From Candidatus Melainabacteria bacterium RIFCSPLOWO2_02_FULL_35_15 (GTDB lineage: Bacteria; Cyanobacteriota; Vampirovibrionia; 2-02-FULL-35-15), in assembly GCA_001784585.1 (NCBI GenBank), contig MFRN01000026.1, positions 1 through 54,747 of the forward strand: a stretch of DNA of 54,747 nt. Reading direction: 5' to 3'. Under the pieces are notes generated by a model. It was not told the DNA's origin and made no database searches. It saw only the letters and a list, made by a program, of their open reading frames with translations. Below are positions 1-9,626 of the stretch, in pieces. The translations under genes and the position numbers were made by a program. Each line of letters begins with the position of its first letter. Within the stretch, counting starts at the first letter, position 1.

Positions 1-1007
1 CTCAAAGAAGAGTCATTGAGTCTGCAATACTTAGACTATTAGAAAATGAACACAACATACCTGAAAGTGAATTAAGTTTATATAGATCAATTAGGGAAAC
101 ATTCAGGCAAAGGCTCAGACAACCATCCATAACTATAAACAGAACAGACCTGGAAAATTACATACAAACTGTACAAAATGGAAGAGGTGCTTTTAATCAA
201 ATTCGGAACCCGGCAATAAGGCAGAGATTAACCAATGATGCTAATCAGTTGCTCCGTTCGCTGCAACAAGCTCGAAATCAAAATCAGACAGTCCAGTCAT
301 CACCTCCTCAACCATCAGCTCAGTCATCGCCTCTTCAATCACCAATCCAGTCATCACCTCCTCAATCACCAGCTCAGAGGCCGCAACCAGCTTCTCCAAG
401 ACAACCAACTGTAAGAGCAGTAGGAGCCGGGATTCTGCTTGCCAGAACACGTCTGCTGGTTGCAGGAAGCAGAGATGGTTATGTATGCCCAGGAGAAAAC
501 ATAGAAGGTGAATGTCGCGAATTACATAATATCGAATCTACCCTGGACCGCTGTAATGAAATCAGTGAAGAGACAAGAAGAGAACTATCAGGAAATATTT
601 TAAGGCTTGCTGATGCATTACATAGAAAGCTGCAACCCAATGAGTTTAATCAGCGACTTATAGCAGAGCTCAGAGGGCTTAGCGATGAGATATTAACTGC
701 TACTACCCAGGCAGAACAAAGAAACACTAGAGCAATAACATATCTTAGAACCATTGTAGACCACCAGGCATTTAACAGCCGCCTTACTGAAGGGCAAAGA
801 AGCTTTTTCCGAAATCTTCACACCAGTCTTCAAGAAACTAGACTTGGGAGCTTAAGTAACACCAGATTACAGACTGCAAGAAGTGATGTTATGAGTCACA
901 GACTTGCTTATACAAGAAGCTTTGGAGCACACGAAGGTGACTCATTTTACAGAGCAATGTGTGATCTGGAAGCTTTTTTGCTAATGGAAGAGAATTCAAG
1001 AAGATAA
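1..1007 (+). CDS. Pro/Gln-rich protein of unknown function, 5' end outside window
   Basis: The reading frame is open from base 3 to the TAA at 1005-1007 (about 334 residues), so the gene begins left of the window. The TTG at 249 is only an internal codon. I recognise no family. The visible part is helix-prone and rich in Arg, Gln, Glu and Asn. A Ser/Pro/Gln linker at 294-400 separates two charged segments. The downstream part holds two Cys near bases 487-540 and Arg-rich helices such as LRLADALHRKLQP. No membrane segment is visible. It converges with secF across a 22-nt gap with no obvious terminator. Frame and truncation are certain; function is unknown. Confidence 0.75.
   Translation, partial: QRRVIESAILRLLENEHNIPESELSLYRSIRETFRQRLRQPSITINRTDLENYIQTVQNGRGAFNQIRNPAIRQRLTNDANQLLRSLQQARNQNQTVQSSPPQPSAQSSPLQSPIQSSPPQSPAQRPQPASPRQPTVRAVGAGILLARTRLLVAGSRDGYVCPGENIEGECRELHNIESTLDRCNEISEETRRELSGNILRLADALHRKLQPNEFNQRLIAELRGLSDEILTATTQAEQRNTRAITYLRTIVDHQAFNSRLTEGQRSFFRNLHTSLQETRLGSLSNTRLQTARSDVMSHRLAYTRSFGAHEGDSFYRAMCDLEAFLLMEENSRR
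294..374 (+). repeat. Three tandem 27-bp repeats encoding a Ser/Pro/Gln linker
   Basis: Three consecutive 27-base units begin at 294, 321 and 348. They encode QSSPPQPSA, QSSPLQSPI and QSSPPQSPA. The unit is a multiple of three, so copy-number change would keep the frame. It forms a flexible linker in the partial gene at the left edge. Confidence 0.9.
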
Positions 1008-1029
1008 AAGACTATAAAAAAATTAACAA

Positions 1030-2001
1030 TTATCTTATTGCTGCAACCTTAGAAGGATTAACCGGCTGTACTTTTTTTCTCTTACTCAGCTCTCTCCACC
1101 AGACAAGAAGAGCACTTGCCACAAAAATACTGGAATATGTTCCTGATGCGATTCCTAAGAACATGGCGCCGACAAAGTTCTTGGTAGTTTCACCGCCAAT
1201 AAGATATAAAGTTCCAAGTGTTAAAAGTACAGTAAGAGAGGTATTAATACTTCTAACCAATGTTTGATTTATACTTTCATTTGCAATTTCAGCAAAGGTT
1301 TTATTTTTACTTAAATATTTTGAGTTTTCCCTGATTCTGTCGAAAACTACAATGGTATCGTGAACTGAAAAACCAATTACAGTCAGAACAGCAGTTATAA
1401 ACAAGCTGTCAATTTCCAATCCCCAGATTAAACTAAATATTGAAAACAAACCAATTAAAATAAATACATCATGAAGCAGTGCAATAATGGCACAGAGCGC
1501 ATAATCTCTTTTAAATCTGTAACTAATATATAAAACAATACCAACCAGTGTAAACACTAAAGCAAGCAGACCAGAAGTAAGCAATTCCGGTCCTATAATC
1601 GGGCTTACAGTATCTATAGATAAAATTTCAAACTGACCAAATGTTGTTATTAAATCTCTGTCCAGTCTTTCTTTTTGACTGGATTTTTTCTGAGTGGATT
1701 TTCTTTCTTTAATAGCCTTTGATCTGATAATTAAAACCTGTGATCCGTCTTCACCCACTTTAGATAACTGAATATTACTTCCTCCAAGTTTGTGTTTATC
1801 CAGGATCCTTCTTACTTTTTCCAGTTCAAGTTTTTGAGAGAACTTATATTCAAGTTTTGTTCCACCTGTAAAATCAAGTCCAAGTTTAACTGGTGTCCCA
1901 TATTTTACAAAACACATTCCAATTGCAATAAATCCGGGAATTAAAACAGCCAGTGAAAACCCAATCCAGAACCATCTATATTTAACGATATCGACTTTCA
2001 T
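1030..2001 (-). CDS. secF: Protein translocase subunit SecF
   Basis: SecF pairs with SecD at the SecYEG translocon and uses the proton gradient to help export proteins. The frame shows one N-terminal membrane segment (about residues 12-32), the family signature GLDFTGGT at the start of the periplasmic domain, then five C-terminal membrane segments carrying VHDTIVVFDRIREN. The ATG at 2001 gives 323 residues, normal for SecF. A GTG at 2010 would add three residues and is less likely. secD usually lies directly upstream on the same strand, but here yebC diverges instead, so SecD must be encoded elsewhere. The periplasmic loop has a Lys/Ser-rich stretch near residues 105-120. Confidence 0.95.
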   Translation of the reverse strand: MKVDIVKYRWFWIGFSLAVLIPGFIAIGMCFVKYGTPVKLGLDFTGGTKLEYKFSQKLELEKVRRILDKHKLGGSNIQLSKVGEDGSQVLIIRSKAIKERKSTQKKSSQKERLDRDLITTFGQFEILSIDTVSPIIGPELLTSGLLALVFTLVGIVLYISYRFKRDYALCAIIALLHDVFILIGLFSIFSLIWGLEIDSLFITAVLTVIGFSVHDTIVVFDRIRENSKYLSKNKTFAEIANESINQTLVRSINTSLTVLLTLGTLYLIGGETTKNFVGAMFLGIASGTYSSIFVASALLVWWRELSKRKKVQPVNPSKVAAIR

Positions 2002-2064
2002 TAGTAACACTAAAAATATAGCAGGTAAGAGTGATAAACTGGTTCATTATAAAATAAATTTCAT

Positions 2065-2820
2065 ATGTCAGGACATTCTAAGTGGGCACAAATTAAACGT
2101 AAAAAGGCAGTTACTGATGCTAAAAGAGGAGCTGTATTCTCAAAAATTTCAAAAGAAATTATGGTAGCTGCCAGACTGGCAGGGCCGGATCCTGCCAGTA
2201 ACTTTCGTCTAAGATTTGCAATTGAAAAAGCAAAGACAAACCTGATGCCCCAGAATAATATTCAAAGAGCTATTGAAAAAGGTGCAGGATTAGATTCAGT
2301 AAGCTCACATATTGAAGAAGTTATTTACGAAGGATACGGGCCGGGTGGTACTGCAATTTTAGTTTTATGCACTACTGATAACAGAAATAGAACCGTGGCT
2401 GATCTCAGAAGTTATTTTTCAAAGTATCATGGCAAGCTGGCTGAAAGCGGCGCAGTAAGCTGGATGTTTGCAAAAAGAGGTGAAATAAAAATCTCAAAAT
2501 CAGCATTCGATAATCAGGATCAAATCTATGAACTGGTCATTGAAGCAGGAGCTGAAGATATTGATTTTTCTGATGAAGAATGTACCGTCATAATCACAAA
2601 GCCGGATGAGCTTGAAAAAGTACAAAAAAATATTCTTACAAAAAACATAAAGCCTGTGGAAACACAGCTTTCATACCATCCTAAAGAACACATTGAAATT
2701 ACTGATCCTGACTGTGCAAAAAACATAGTAAAACTTCTTGAAATCATTGAAGAGCACGATGATGTACAGGAAGTTTATTCTAACTTTGATATAAAAGAAG
2801 AAGCCTTAAATGCAAATTAA
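2065..2820 (+). CDS. yebC: YebC/PmpR (TACO1) family protein
   Basis: Members of this family act as DNA-binding regulators or, as shown for some homologues, help ribosomes translate difficult motifs. The N-terminus MSGHSKWAQIKRKKAVTDAK is the family hallmark, and the acidic C-terminal domains follow at the usual total length (251 residues). It diverges from secF over 63 bases. The stretch just upstream is A+T-rich with TATAAA/TAAAAT around 2048-2055 and no Shine-Dalgarno sequence. Its 3' end overlaps the next gene by 11 nt, so the two are probably cotranscribed. Family assignment is firm; the molecular role in this organism is open. Confidence 0.95.
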   Translation: MSGHSKWAQIKRKKAVTDAKRGAVFSKISKEIMVAARLAGPDPASNFRLRFAIEKAKTNLMPQNNIQRAIEKGAGLDSVSSHIEEVIYEGYGPGGTAILVLCTTDNRNRTVADLRSYFSKYHGKLAESGAVSWMFAKRGEIKISKSAFDNQDQIYELVIEAGAEDIDFSDEECTVIITKPDELEKVQKNILTKNIKPVETQLSYHPKEHIEITDPDCAKNIVKLLEIIEEHDDVQEVYSNFDIKEEALNAN

Positions 2821-4084
2821 AAACTTTATTCAAACCAAACAAGACTCTCAAAAACTTTCTGATGAAGACATAAATTACTTTATTAAAAACTTAGATGACT
2901 TTTCTCAAGATGAGATTACTCAATGGCTAAAAGCAGTAAAAGCAAATGGTTTAGATGATGATGAAACATCTGCACTAACACTAGCAATGGCAAAATCAGG
3001 AAATATCCTGGACTGGAAAGAGCTGGAACCTACCGTAGATAAACACAGCACAGGAGGTATAGGAGATAAGATAACGCTTCTTTTTGTACCGCTGATTGCT
3101 GCATATGGAATTAATATTCCAAAGTTATCAGGCAGATCTCTTGGAATTACAGGTGGAACTATTGATAAGTTAGAGTCAATACCAGGCTTTAAAACAAATC
3201 TTTCCATTAGTGAAATAAAGGAACAGGTTAAAAAAATTGGATTAGCTGTATGCAGTACCAGTTCTGATCTGGCTCCGGCTGATAAAAAACTTTATTCAAT
3301 TCGTGATGTAACAGACACAATAGACTCCATTCCTTTAATTGCTTCATCTATTATGAGTAAAAAAATTGCTGTTGGATCGAAAAATATTATTCTCGATGTA
3401 AAAGCTGGCTCAGGTGCATTTATGAAAACCATTAAAGATGCAAAATTACTTGCAAATAAGATGGTAAATATCGGTAAAAATTTAAATAAAAATATTAAAG
3501 CTGTTGTTACTGATATGAATGAACCGCTTGGACACAAGATTGGAAATGCTCTTGAGATAAAAGAGGTTATTGAAGTTCTTTCAGGAAAAGAGATTGACGA
3601 CTTGACTGAAATTGTAATTTACCTGGCAAAGGAAACAATAAACCTTATAAATCCAGATGAAAAGTCAAAAGAAGAAAAACTAAAACATTTATTTCTAAAT
3701 GGAAGTGTACTGAAAAAATTTGAAGAAATGGTAAAAGCCCAGGGTGGGAATTTAAATATTGATTTACCAAAGGCAAGATATATTGAAGTCTTAAAAAGTA
3801 AGTCAGACGGCTATATACAAAAATTAGATGCTCAAACTGTCGGTGAAGCAGTTTTTAATTTAGGCGCAGGAAGGAAGTCAGTGTCAGACAGTATTGATCA
3901 TTCAGTTGGAATAGTGCTTTTAAAAAACCATGGTAATAAAGTTATAAAAGATGAGCCTTTGCTTGAGATTCATGCAAAAAGCAAAGAAGATGCAGATAAA
4001 GTAAAAGAAAAATTACTATCAGGTATAATTTTTGGACAAAACCCGTCACCTAAATTAAAATTAATTCATGAGATTATAAAATGA
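2810..4084 (+). CDS. pdp: Pyrimidine-nucleoside (thymidine) phosphorylase
   Basis: The enzyme splits thymidine, deoxyuridine or uridine with phosphate to the base and (deoxy)ribose-1-phosphate, for nucleoside salvage in the cytosol. The sequence carries the family phosphate-binding motif KHSTGGIGDK, then SGRSLGITGGTIDKLE, and SIPLIASSIMSKK around the nucleoside site. The length (424 residues) is typical. It aligns by eye more closely with Bacillus-type Pdp than with E. coli DeoA, so either name could be used. The start at 2810 overlaps yebC by 11 nt, and the stop overlaps the next start as ATGA at 4081, which indicates one transcription unit of yebC, pdp and the Yip1-like gene. Confidence 0.92.
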   Translation: MQIKNFIQTKQDSQKLSDEDINYFIKNLDDFSQDEITQWLKAVKANGLDDDETSALTLAMAKSGNILDWKELEPTVDKHSTGGIGDKITLLFVPLIAAYGINIPKLSGRSLGITGGTIDKLESIPGFKTNLSISEIKEQVKKIGLAVCSTSSDLAPADKKLYSIRDVTDTIDSIPLIASSIMSKKIAVGSKNIILDVKAGSGAFMKTIKDAKLLANKMVNIGKNLNKNIKAVVTDMNEPLGHKIGNALEIKEVIEVLSGKEIDDLTEIVIYLAKETINLINPDEKSKEEKLKHLFLNGSVLKKFEEMVKAQGGNLNIDLPKARYIEVLKSKSDGYIQKLDAQTVGEAVFNLGAGRKSVSDSIDHSVGIVLLKNHGNKVIKDEPLLEIHAKSKEDADKVKEKLLSGIIFGQNPSPKLKLIHEIIK

Positions 4085-4680
4085 ATGTAGAAAATCCAAA
4101 TATAAACTACAATATTTCGAATGATGGACCAAAAATCGGTTTTTTAGAAGCCTTTTATGGTGTTTTATTTAGCCCGAAAAAAGTATTTGAAGATTTATTT
4201 AATGAAGATACTTTTACAGTAGTAGTTTACGGAATACTTGCAGTTCTTTTATCCAGCCTTGGGAAATTAGAGCCAGGAAATGTAGGCATATTAAATATTT
4301 TTGGTATAGAAATAATAGGAGTTCTAAGCTGGTTTTTTGTCGGTATACTTATTTTTTTCTTAAGCACAGTTTTTAAAACTCCGAATAGCAACCTGGGAAG
4401 ACTCTTAGGTTTTACAGGACTTTCAAGTATCCCCTTTTTACTTCTGGCACCAGTTTCTTTAATTGGTAATTTGAACTCTTTTGTTTATAGTGTCTGTGAA
4501 ATTTTTGTTAGCATATGGTCATTTATTCTTTTTTGGATAGCACTGGCCAAGAGCTTTCAGTTAGAAGGCTGGCGTGTGCTTCTTATGGCAATTGTTCCGT
4601 TTTTGCTGGGGATATTTTTGTTTACTTTCTTAATTGCAAATTTATTTGGAGCGTTTTTTTCAGGAATGTTCCTTAAGTAA
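4081..4680 (+). CDS. Yip1-like integral membrane protein
   Basis: The 199-residue protein has a short polar N-terminus followed by about five hydrophobic segments. The phrase AFYGVLFSPKKVFEDLF just before the first segment resembles the entry motif of bacterial Yip1/YIF1-family (DUF1282-like) membrane proteins, whose function is not established. Translation is probably coupled to the phosphorylase through the ATGA overlap. The 3' end overlaps the convergent histidine kinase gene by 8 nt. Confidence 0.7.
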   Translation: MNVENPNINYNISNDGPKIGFLEAFYGVLFSPKKVFEDLFNEDTFTVVVYGILAVLLSSLGKLEPGNVGILNIFGIEIIGVLSWFFVGILIFFLSTVFKTPNSNLGRLLGFTGLSSIPFLLLAPVSLIGNLNSFVYSVCEIFVSIWSFILFWIALAKSFQLEGWRVLLMAIVPFLLGIFLFTFLIANLFGAFFSGMFLK

Positions 4681-6604
4681 CTAAAGGTATTATTTCCAGT
4701 TCTTTACTCTCACTTTGAACTTTTTCTGCAGGCACAGTAATTTCCAATGTAGCTCCTGCATCTGCGGGCTTATTTAAATACTGAACACTTGCTCCTATTA
4801 ATTCTGCTCTTTCCTTCATATCAATTAAACCAAATCCGCCACCAGAGGCATTTTGTGATATACCTCTGCCATTATCAGAAACCAAAATCAATATTTGTCC
4901 CGGCTGTTGCCCAATCAGGACTTCTACCTTAGTAGCCCCTGAGTGTTTATAAACATTATTTAATGCTTCCTGAATTATTCTATAAAGATGAATTTCATTT
5001 GCTTCAGAAAGTTTTATTTTAGAAAGTTTTGTTACAAGTTTTGACTGAATCGTACCGGCAGAGCGCCTGAAAAGTTCATCCAGAAGATTTTCAATAGCAG
5101 GAATAAGCCCTAAAACATTGTCCAGCATAGAAGGCCGTAAGTCATTAATAATTCTTCGTATTTCATAAGTTACATTACTAAGTATCTGGACAGAATCTTT
5201 AAGCTGATTTTTAAGCATTTGCGGTACTTCTTCTGAATTGACACTGGATTCAATTTGTCTCCTCAAATCTGTTATTCTCGCCAGAGTATCATCATGGAGA
5301 TCCCTGGCAATTCTTTTTCTTTCTTCCTCACTTCTGCCTGAAAGCTGCTTCCTGACTTCTTTTAATTCATTGACTCTTTCATTTAATTCTGACAAAGCCA
5401 TGCTAAGCTGTGTATTTTTTCCTTTAAGTTCTCCTTGTGAATTTTCTAACTTTACATTCTGCTCCTGCAGATTTAACTGCAGAAAGACCAGAGATCCGAT
5501 AATTAAATTTCCCAGAAGCAAAAATATAACAGGGACAATTTCAAGTAATAAATTAAAATGAGTGTAAGAGATTTGTGTAGACAAAAGTATAATGATAAAC
5601 AAAGATAAAGCTATGATAAGTCTTCTTACAGCAGGAACAGTACTAAAAAGCATGCCGAGAAGCATACTAAGAAAGACAAACGACATGTGAAAATCATTTA
5701 AGCGAAGCTTAAATAAATAAGATTTGTCAAGCAAATTTGCAAGGGCTGTTGCCTGAACCTCGCTGTCAGATATAAAAATATCTTTTTGTACAGGGCTCAA
5801 TAATTGATCCCTGAGCAACTTACTCTTTAAACCAATTCCTAATATAACAATTTTATCTTTTAAATCAGAAGGTTTTATTTCTCCTTCTAAGAGATCAATA
5901 AATGAATATCTGGAAAAGTGGCCTTTTGGGTATCGTAAATAAAAGTCATTTTTATTTTTTAATTTCTGATTGATTTCATTACTGCCCGAAACCTTATATA
6001 AAGCATATGAAAATGCTGGTATATTTTTATAATTTAAATCTACCAGTTCTGATTTATGAACAATCTTGTCATAATCTGCATACAGTTCTCCATAACCCAC
6101 CGCAGAAGCACTTTTTAAAATATCATTTAAGGGATAAGAGGGAAAAGAATGTACTGAATTGGCAATAACAATATTCTTATATTTTAAAATGGTTTTTGCA
6201 AGTATCTCATCAGATCTGCTGCCTGAAGAATTGTTCAAATTTAAATTTATTCCAATTGCCTTTATGCCACTGTCTTCAAGTTTTTCAATGGCCTGTTTTA
6301 TTAAATCTCTTCCCTTCCTTTCAAAATCTTTTATCGGTATTCCATCCTGGCGAAGCAAAAATTGTGTTTTATCATCAAAAAGAATAAGGATAATTTTTTT
6401 TGTAGCTGGTATTTGACCTGTTAAATCTTTATTCAAAGAATTACGGCTGTTAATTATTTCAAGTTCAAGTGGCAGCCACAATTTTTTTTCTATATTTAGT
6501 ACAATAATTGCCAGTACTAAGCCAAAAGCAAGCCCAAGAAGTATTTTTTTGGTAAAGTACTTTTTTTCAACCTGCAGACCTTTTAAAAATTTAATTATAT
6601 TCAT
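4673..6604 (-). CDS. CHASE2-domain sensor histidine kinase
   Basis: A membrane sensor kinase. Residues about 20-38 form a signal anchor, about 45-295 an extracytoplasmic CHASE2 domain (ligand unknown), about 305-375 three membrane helices, and 376-425 a coiled coil. A HisKA_3 dimerisation domain follows, with ARDLHDDT and the phospho-acceptor His at about 437. A HATPase_c domain comes next, with N-box EALNNVYKH, G1 box DNGRG and G2 box GGGFGL. HisKA_3 kinases normally signal to NarL/LuxR-type regulators, but none lies nearby. The ATG at 6604 is the only plausible start before an in-frame stop. It abuts the tatD start with no spacer, so each promoter must lie inside the other gene. The architecture is common in cyanobacteria but not exclusive to them. 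Confidence 0.92.
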   Translation of the reverse strand: MNIIKFLKGLQVEKKYFTKKILLGLAFGLVLAIIVLNIEKKLWLPLELEIINSRNSLNKDLTGQIPATKKIILILFDDKTQFLLRQDGIPIKDFERKGRDLIKQAIEKLEDSGIKAIGINLNLNNSSGSRSDEILAKTILKYKNIVIANSVHSFPSYPLNDILKSASAVGYGELYADYDKIVHKSELVDLNYKNIPAFSYALYKVSGSNEINQKLKNKNDFYLRYPKGHFSRYSFIDLLEGEIKPSDLKDKIVILGIGLKSKLLRDQLLSPVQKDIFISDSEVQATALANLLDKSYLFKLRLNDFHMSFVFLSMLLGMLFSTVPAVRRLIIALSLFIIILLSTQISYTHFNLLLEIVPVIFLLLGNLIIGSLVFLQLNLQEQNVKLENSQGELKGKNTQLSMALSELNERVNELKEVRKQLSGRSEEERKRIARDLHDDTLARITDLRRQIESSVNSEEVPQMLKNQLKDSVQILSNVTYEIRRIINDLRPSMLDNVLGLIPAIENLLDELFRRSAGTIQSKLVTKLSKIKLSEANEIHLYRIIQEALNNVYKHSGATKVEVLIGQQPGQILILVSDNGRGISQNASGGGFGLIDMKERAELIGASVQYLNKPADAGATLEITVPAEKVQSESKELEIIPLVT

Positions 6605-7372
6605 ATGACTTTCATCGATTCACACTCTCATTTAATTCTTAAAGAATTTGATAATGACAGGGACAATGTAATCCAACAAGCATTGTCTAATGGCATTACA
6701 CATATTGTCCAGTCCTGCGATAATCTGGATGAAATAGAAAAGAACCTGATTTTAACAAAAAAATATGGAAATCTGTATTCAAGTGTTGGAATTCACCCTC
6801 ATGAAGCCAAACTCTGGACAGATGTAAGCTATGACACAATTATAAAATATACAAAAGAGGAAAAAGTAATAGCAATAGGAGAGACCGGATTGGATTTTTA
6901 TTATAACCACAGTCCACAGGATATTCAGCTTAAAGTATTTCGAGAACAAATAAAAATTGCAAATGAGGCTTCACTTCCATTAATCATCCATACCCGTGAT
7001 GCTTTTAAAGAAACAATTAAAATATTAAAGGAAGAAAAAATAAAACATGGCGGGGTTTTTCATTGTTATACAGGAGATTTGGATATTGCAAAAGAAGCCC
7101 TAAAACTTGGTTTTTATATTTCATGGTCAGGAATAATAACTTTTAAAAAAGCTTTTGATCTAAGAGAAGTGGCAAAAAATATTCCACTGAAAAACACATT
7201 AATCGAAACAGATTGTCCTTTTTTAACCCCGCTTCCACATCGCGGAGAAAGAAACGAACCAAAGTATGTAAAATATGTTGCAGAAGAGCTGGCAAAGATT
7301 CATAATGTTAGCGTGGATAAAGTAGGAGAAATAACATCAGAGAATACAAAAATATTGTTTGGGATAAAGTAA
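6605..7372 (+). CDS. tatD: TatD-family metal-dependent DNase
   Basis: TatD proteins are cytosolic TIM-barrel hydrolases with 3'-5' exonuclease activity on DNA and roles in repair. The metal ligands are visible: DSHSHL at residues 5-10, GETGLDFYYNHS, the HTRD and FHCYTG motifs, and TDCPFLTP near the C-terminus with the usual PHRGERNEP. The length of 255 residues is normal, and the HxH motif so close to the start supports this ATG. The gene starts on the base after the divergent kinase start (shared CATATG). No Shine-Dalgarno sequence is visible. The FAD oxidoreductase follows after 5 nt. Confidence 0.95.
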   Translation: MTFIDSHSHLILKEFDNDRDNVIQQALSNGITHIVQSCDNLDEIEKNLILTKKYGNLYSSVGIHPHEAKLWTDVSYDTIIKYTKEEKVIAIGETGLDFYYNHSPQDIQLKVFREQIKIANEASLPLIIHTRDAFKETIKILKEEKIKHGGVFHCYTGDLDIAKEALKLGFYISWSGIITFKKAFDLREVAKNIPLKNTLIETDCPFLTPLPHRGERNEPKYVKYVAEELAKIHNVSVDKVGEITSENTKILFGIK

Positions 7373-7377
7373 GAGCA

Positions 7378-8700
7378 ATGCCAAAGATAGAATTACACTA
7401 CAAAGAACTCCCGCCATGTGATGTACTTGTCGCCGGAGGCGGATCTGCAGGTGTAGCAGCTGCAGTCAGTGCAGGGAGAGCCGGGGTAAAAACTATTTTA
7501 ATAGAAAAAAGCACATTTCTGGGCGGCACAGCTACAGGCGCACTGGTCACACCAATGATGAAAAATACTCTTCCGGCAAAAGGATTGTTTTCAGAGGTAT
7601 GTGACAGGCTTATGCAAGCTGGTGGAGGAGCTACTTTTAAAGATGGCAATCCTGGCTGGTTTAATCCGGAGATTTATAAAATCGTCCTTGATAAAATATG
7701 CCTTGAAGCACATGTGAAGTTAATGTTTGATTGTCAAGTCATTGAAGCAATTCATGAATTGCCTTTCCTTCGTAAAGTTATCTTTTTTAATAAAAGCGGC
7801 TGCTTTTCTATTTCAGCAAAAGAGTTTATAGATTGCACCGGTGATGGTGATTTGATGGCGTTTTCCGGCGTGAGCTATGAATCAGGTGAAAACAATCATC
7901 GTCAGTCTATGTCACTTCGCTTTATGATGAGCGGAGTTGATTTAAAAGCTCTTGCAAAATGGCTTCAGGAAAATGATAAAAGAGGTGATTCACCTGTTCA
8001 TTTTTTAGATAATGGAGACATTTTACTTTCAAGTGCTCATACTTTTGAAAAAGAATGGACTTTAAAACCTTTCTTTGATGAAGCTTTAAAAAATACTGAC
8101 TTAAAAAAAGAAGATGCAGCATATTTTCAAATCTTTTCTGTACCTGGCTCTCCGGGGCTTGTAGCATTTAACTGTCCAGGAATTATTTCAGGAAATAAAG
8201 TTTTAGATCCTTTAAATAGTGAAGATACTTCATGGGTTTTAACTCATGGAAGGCAAATGATAGAAAGAATAAGCAGTTTTTGTAAAAAGTATCTCCCGGG
8301 TTTTAGTAATTCTTATGTTTGCCAGATTGCGCCATATATTGGAGTACGTGAAAGCAGAAGATTAATTGGTCAGTATGTTTTAAGTGCAGAAGATATTTTA
8401 AGCGGACAAAAGTTTGAAGATGCAATTGCTGATTCAGACTGGCCTATTGACATTCATCCTTCAAAAATTGGTGAAAGAGAGCAGTTACGTCACCCGCCTA
8501 AAAATGATTATTACCAAATTCCACTTCGTTCACTCTTACCCAAAGAAAATGAAATTAAAAATCTTATTGTAGCAGGACGTTGTCTGTCAGCTGATTTTGA
8601 AGCTCAGGGATCAGCCAGGATTCAGGCAAACTGCTGGGCCATGGGTGAAGCAGCAGGACAATTGGCTGCAAAGAGGGTTAATTATTCTCTGCGTTCTTAG
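7378..8700 (+). CDS. FAD-dependent oxidoreductase (FAD_oxidored family)
   Basis: The protein has an N-terminal dinucleotide-binding motif, DVLVAGGGSAGVAAAVSAGR, followed by FLGGTATGALVTPMM. Near the C-terminus is a second FAD contact, NLIVAGRCLSADFEAQGSAR. This pattern matches the FAD_oxidored family (PF12831), whose members are mostly uncharacterised. The length of 440 residues fits. It has no signal peptide and is probably cytosolic. It follows tatD by 5 nt and is probably cotranscribed with it, but that context does not reveal the substrate. Confidence 0.85.
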   Translation: MPKIELHYKELPPCDVLVAGGGSAGVAAAVSAGRAGVKTILIEKSTFLGGTATGALVTPMMKNTLPAKGLFSEVCDRLMQAGGGATFKDGNPGWFNPEIYKIVLDKICLEAHVKLMFDCQVIEAIHELPFLRKVIFFNKSGCFSISAKEFIDCTGDGDLMAFSGVSYESGENNHRQSMSLRFMMSGVDLKALAKWLQENDKRGDSPVHFLDNGDILLSSAHTFEKEWTLKPFFDEALKNTDLKKEDAAYFQIFSVPGSPGLVAFNCPGIISGNKVLDPLNSEDTSWVLTHGRQMIERISSFCKKYLPGFSNSYVCQIAPYIGVRESRRLIGQYVLSAEDILSGQKFEDAIADSDWPIDIHPSKIGEREQLRHPPKNDYYQIPLRSLLPKENEIKNLIVAGRCLSADFEAQGSARIQANCWAMGEAAGQLAAKRVNYSLRS

Positions 8701-8785
8701 GTGAAATATTAAATAATTATAAAGATCGAGATACAGTTTAATCAAGATATGAAAAAATAATTTAAAAAGAACAAGCAGGTTTTAT

Positions 8786-9610
8786 ATGTCTGATACACAA
8801 ATAGTCCCAATTGTCTTAACACCAATGGCAGTAGTAGGGACAAAGCCCAAATCTAAAAAACAGATAGAAGAAGAGTTAGCTAAAATAAAGGATCTAAATC
8901 CGTTATCAAAGACAAATCTAACAAGTGGTATTGGAGGAGCCGTTACAGTTTTTGAGCTGGCAAATTTATTGATAAATCCTAAAGCAGGAGCTTTAAGTTA
9001 CATAATTACAATTGGAGGTGGAATTCTTACTGGATTAGGGTTTCTTATTTCACCTTCTTTAGAATGTGAGAAAGAGCCGGAAGTCTTATCACCACCAGTA
9101 CGCCCGGCTCCAGAAATACCACCTGCAGAAACTCCACCCCCATCCTCCAAAAAAGCACAGCCAGTTCCTGAAATTCAAAAAACTCCTTTTGATGAATGGA
9201 TTAAAAAGATTGATTTATTGAAAACTGCTATTGTAAGCAGCAATCTTTCAAAAAGTGAAAAAAGATCCAAAGTTACAGAACTACTTAACATTCTAAGAGA
9301 TACAACTGGCAAAACAACTACCAGACTTGAATTGGATAATCACTCTAAGCTAAGAATATATACACTAGAGCTTTTAAGAGACATTATAATTAATCCAAAT
9401 GAAAAAAATGAGCAAACTATAAGCAGATCTTTAAAAGCAATATTAAATCTTTTTATGAAAGATACCAGAGATAATCTTAAATCTAATGCTGGCGCAGCTT
9501 TACTGATAATCGTTAATGAAAGAAAAGATGCAGTGGAAAGACTTGCTTCAAGTGATCCTGAAATAACCAGGGATAAAATAATTGCAAAATTAAAACAAAT
9601 AAAAAAGTAA
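8786..9610 (+). CDS. Hypothetical protein with membrane segment, Pro-rich linker and helical C-domain
   Basis: A 274-residue protein I do not recognise. Residues about 45-88 contain two hydrophobic Gly-rich segments (GGAVTVFELANLLI and YIITIGGGILTGLGFLI). A Pro-rich linker spans about 95-130 (PPVRPAPEIPPAETPPP). The rest is a charged, wholly helix-prone domain with Leu spacing that suggests short helical repeats. A weak AGG lies 6 nt before the ATG. The 85-base gap upstream shows nothing else. It converges on the antiporter gene with a 16-nt gap. Confidence 0.6.
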   Translation: MSDTQIVPIVLTPMAVVGTKPKSKKQIEEELAKIKDLNPLSKTNLTSGIGGAVTVFELANLLINPKAGALSYIITIGGGILTGLGFLISPSLECEKEPEVLSPPVRPAPEIPPAETPPPSSKKAQPVPEIQKTPFDEWIKKIDLLKTAIVSSNLSKSEKRSKVTELLNILRDTTGKTTTRLELDNHSKLRIYTLELLRDIIINPNEKNEQTISRSLKAILNLFMKDTRDNLKSNAGAALLIIVNERKDAVERLASSDPEITRDKIIAKLKQIKK

Positions 9611-9626
9611 AAGATATTTTAAAGAG

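Noticed and set aside
249-1007. TTG at 249 as the start of the first gene
   Set aside because: The frame is open without a stop back to base 3, and the residues upstream have the same composition, so the gene enters from the left.
6159-6416. Plus-strand frames inside the histidine kinase gene
   Set aside because: They lie opposite a well-supported kinase gene and show no domain, start context or codon pattern of their own.
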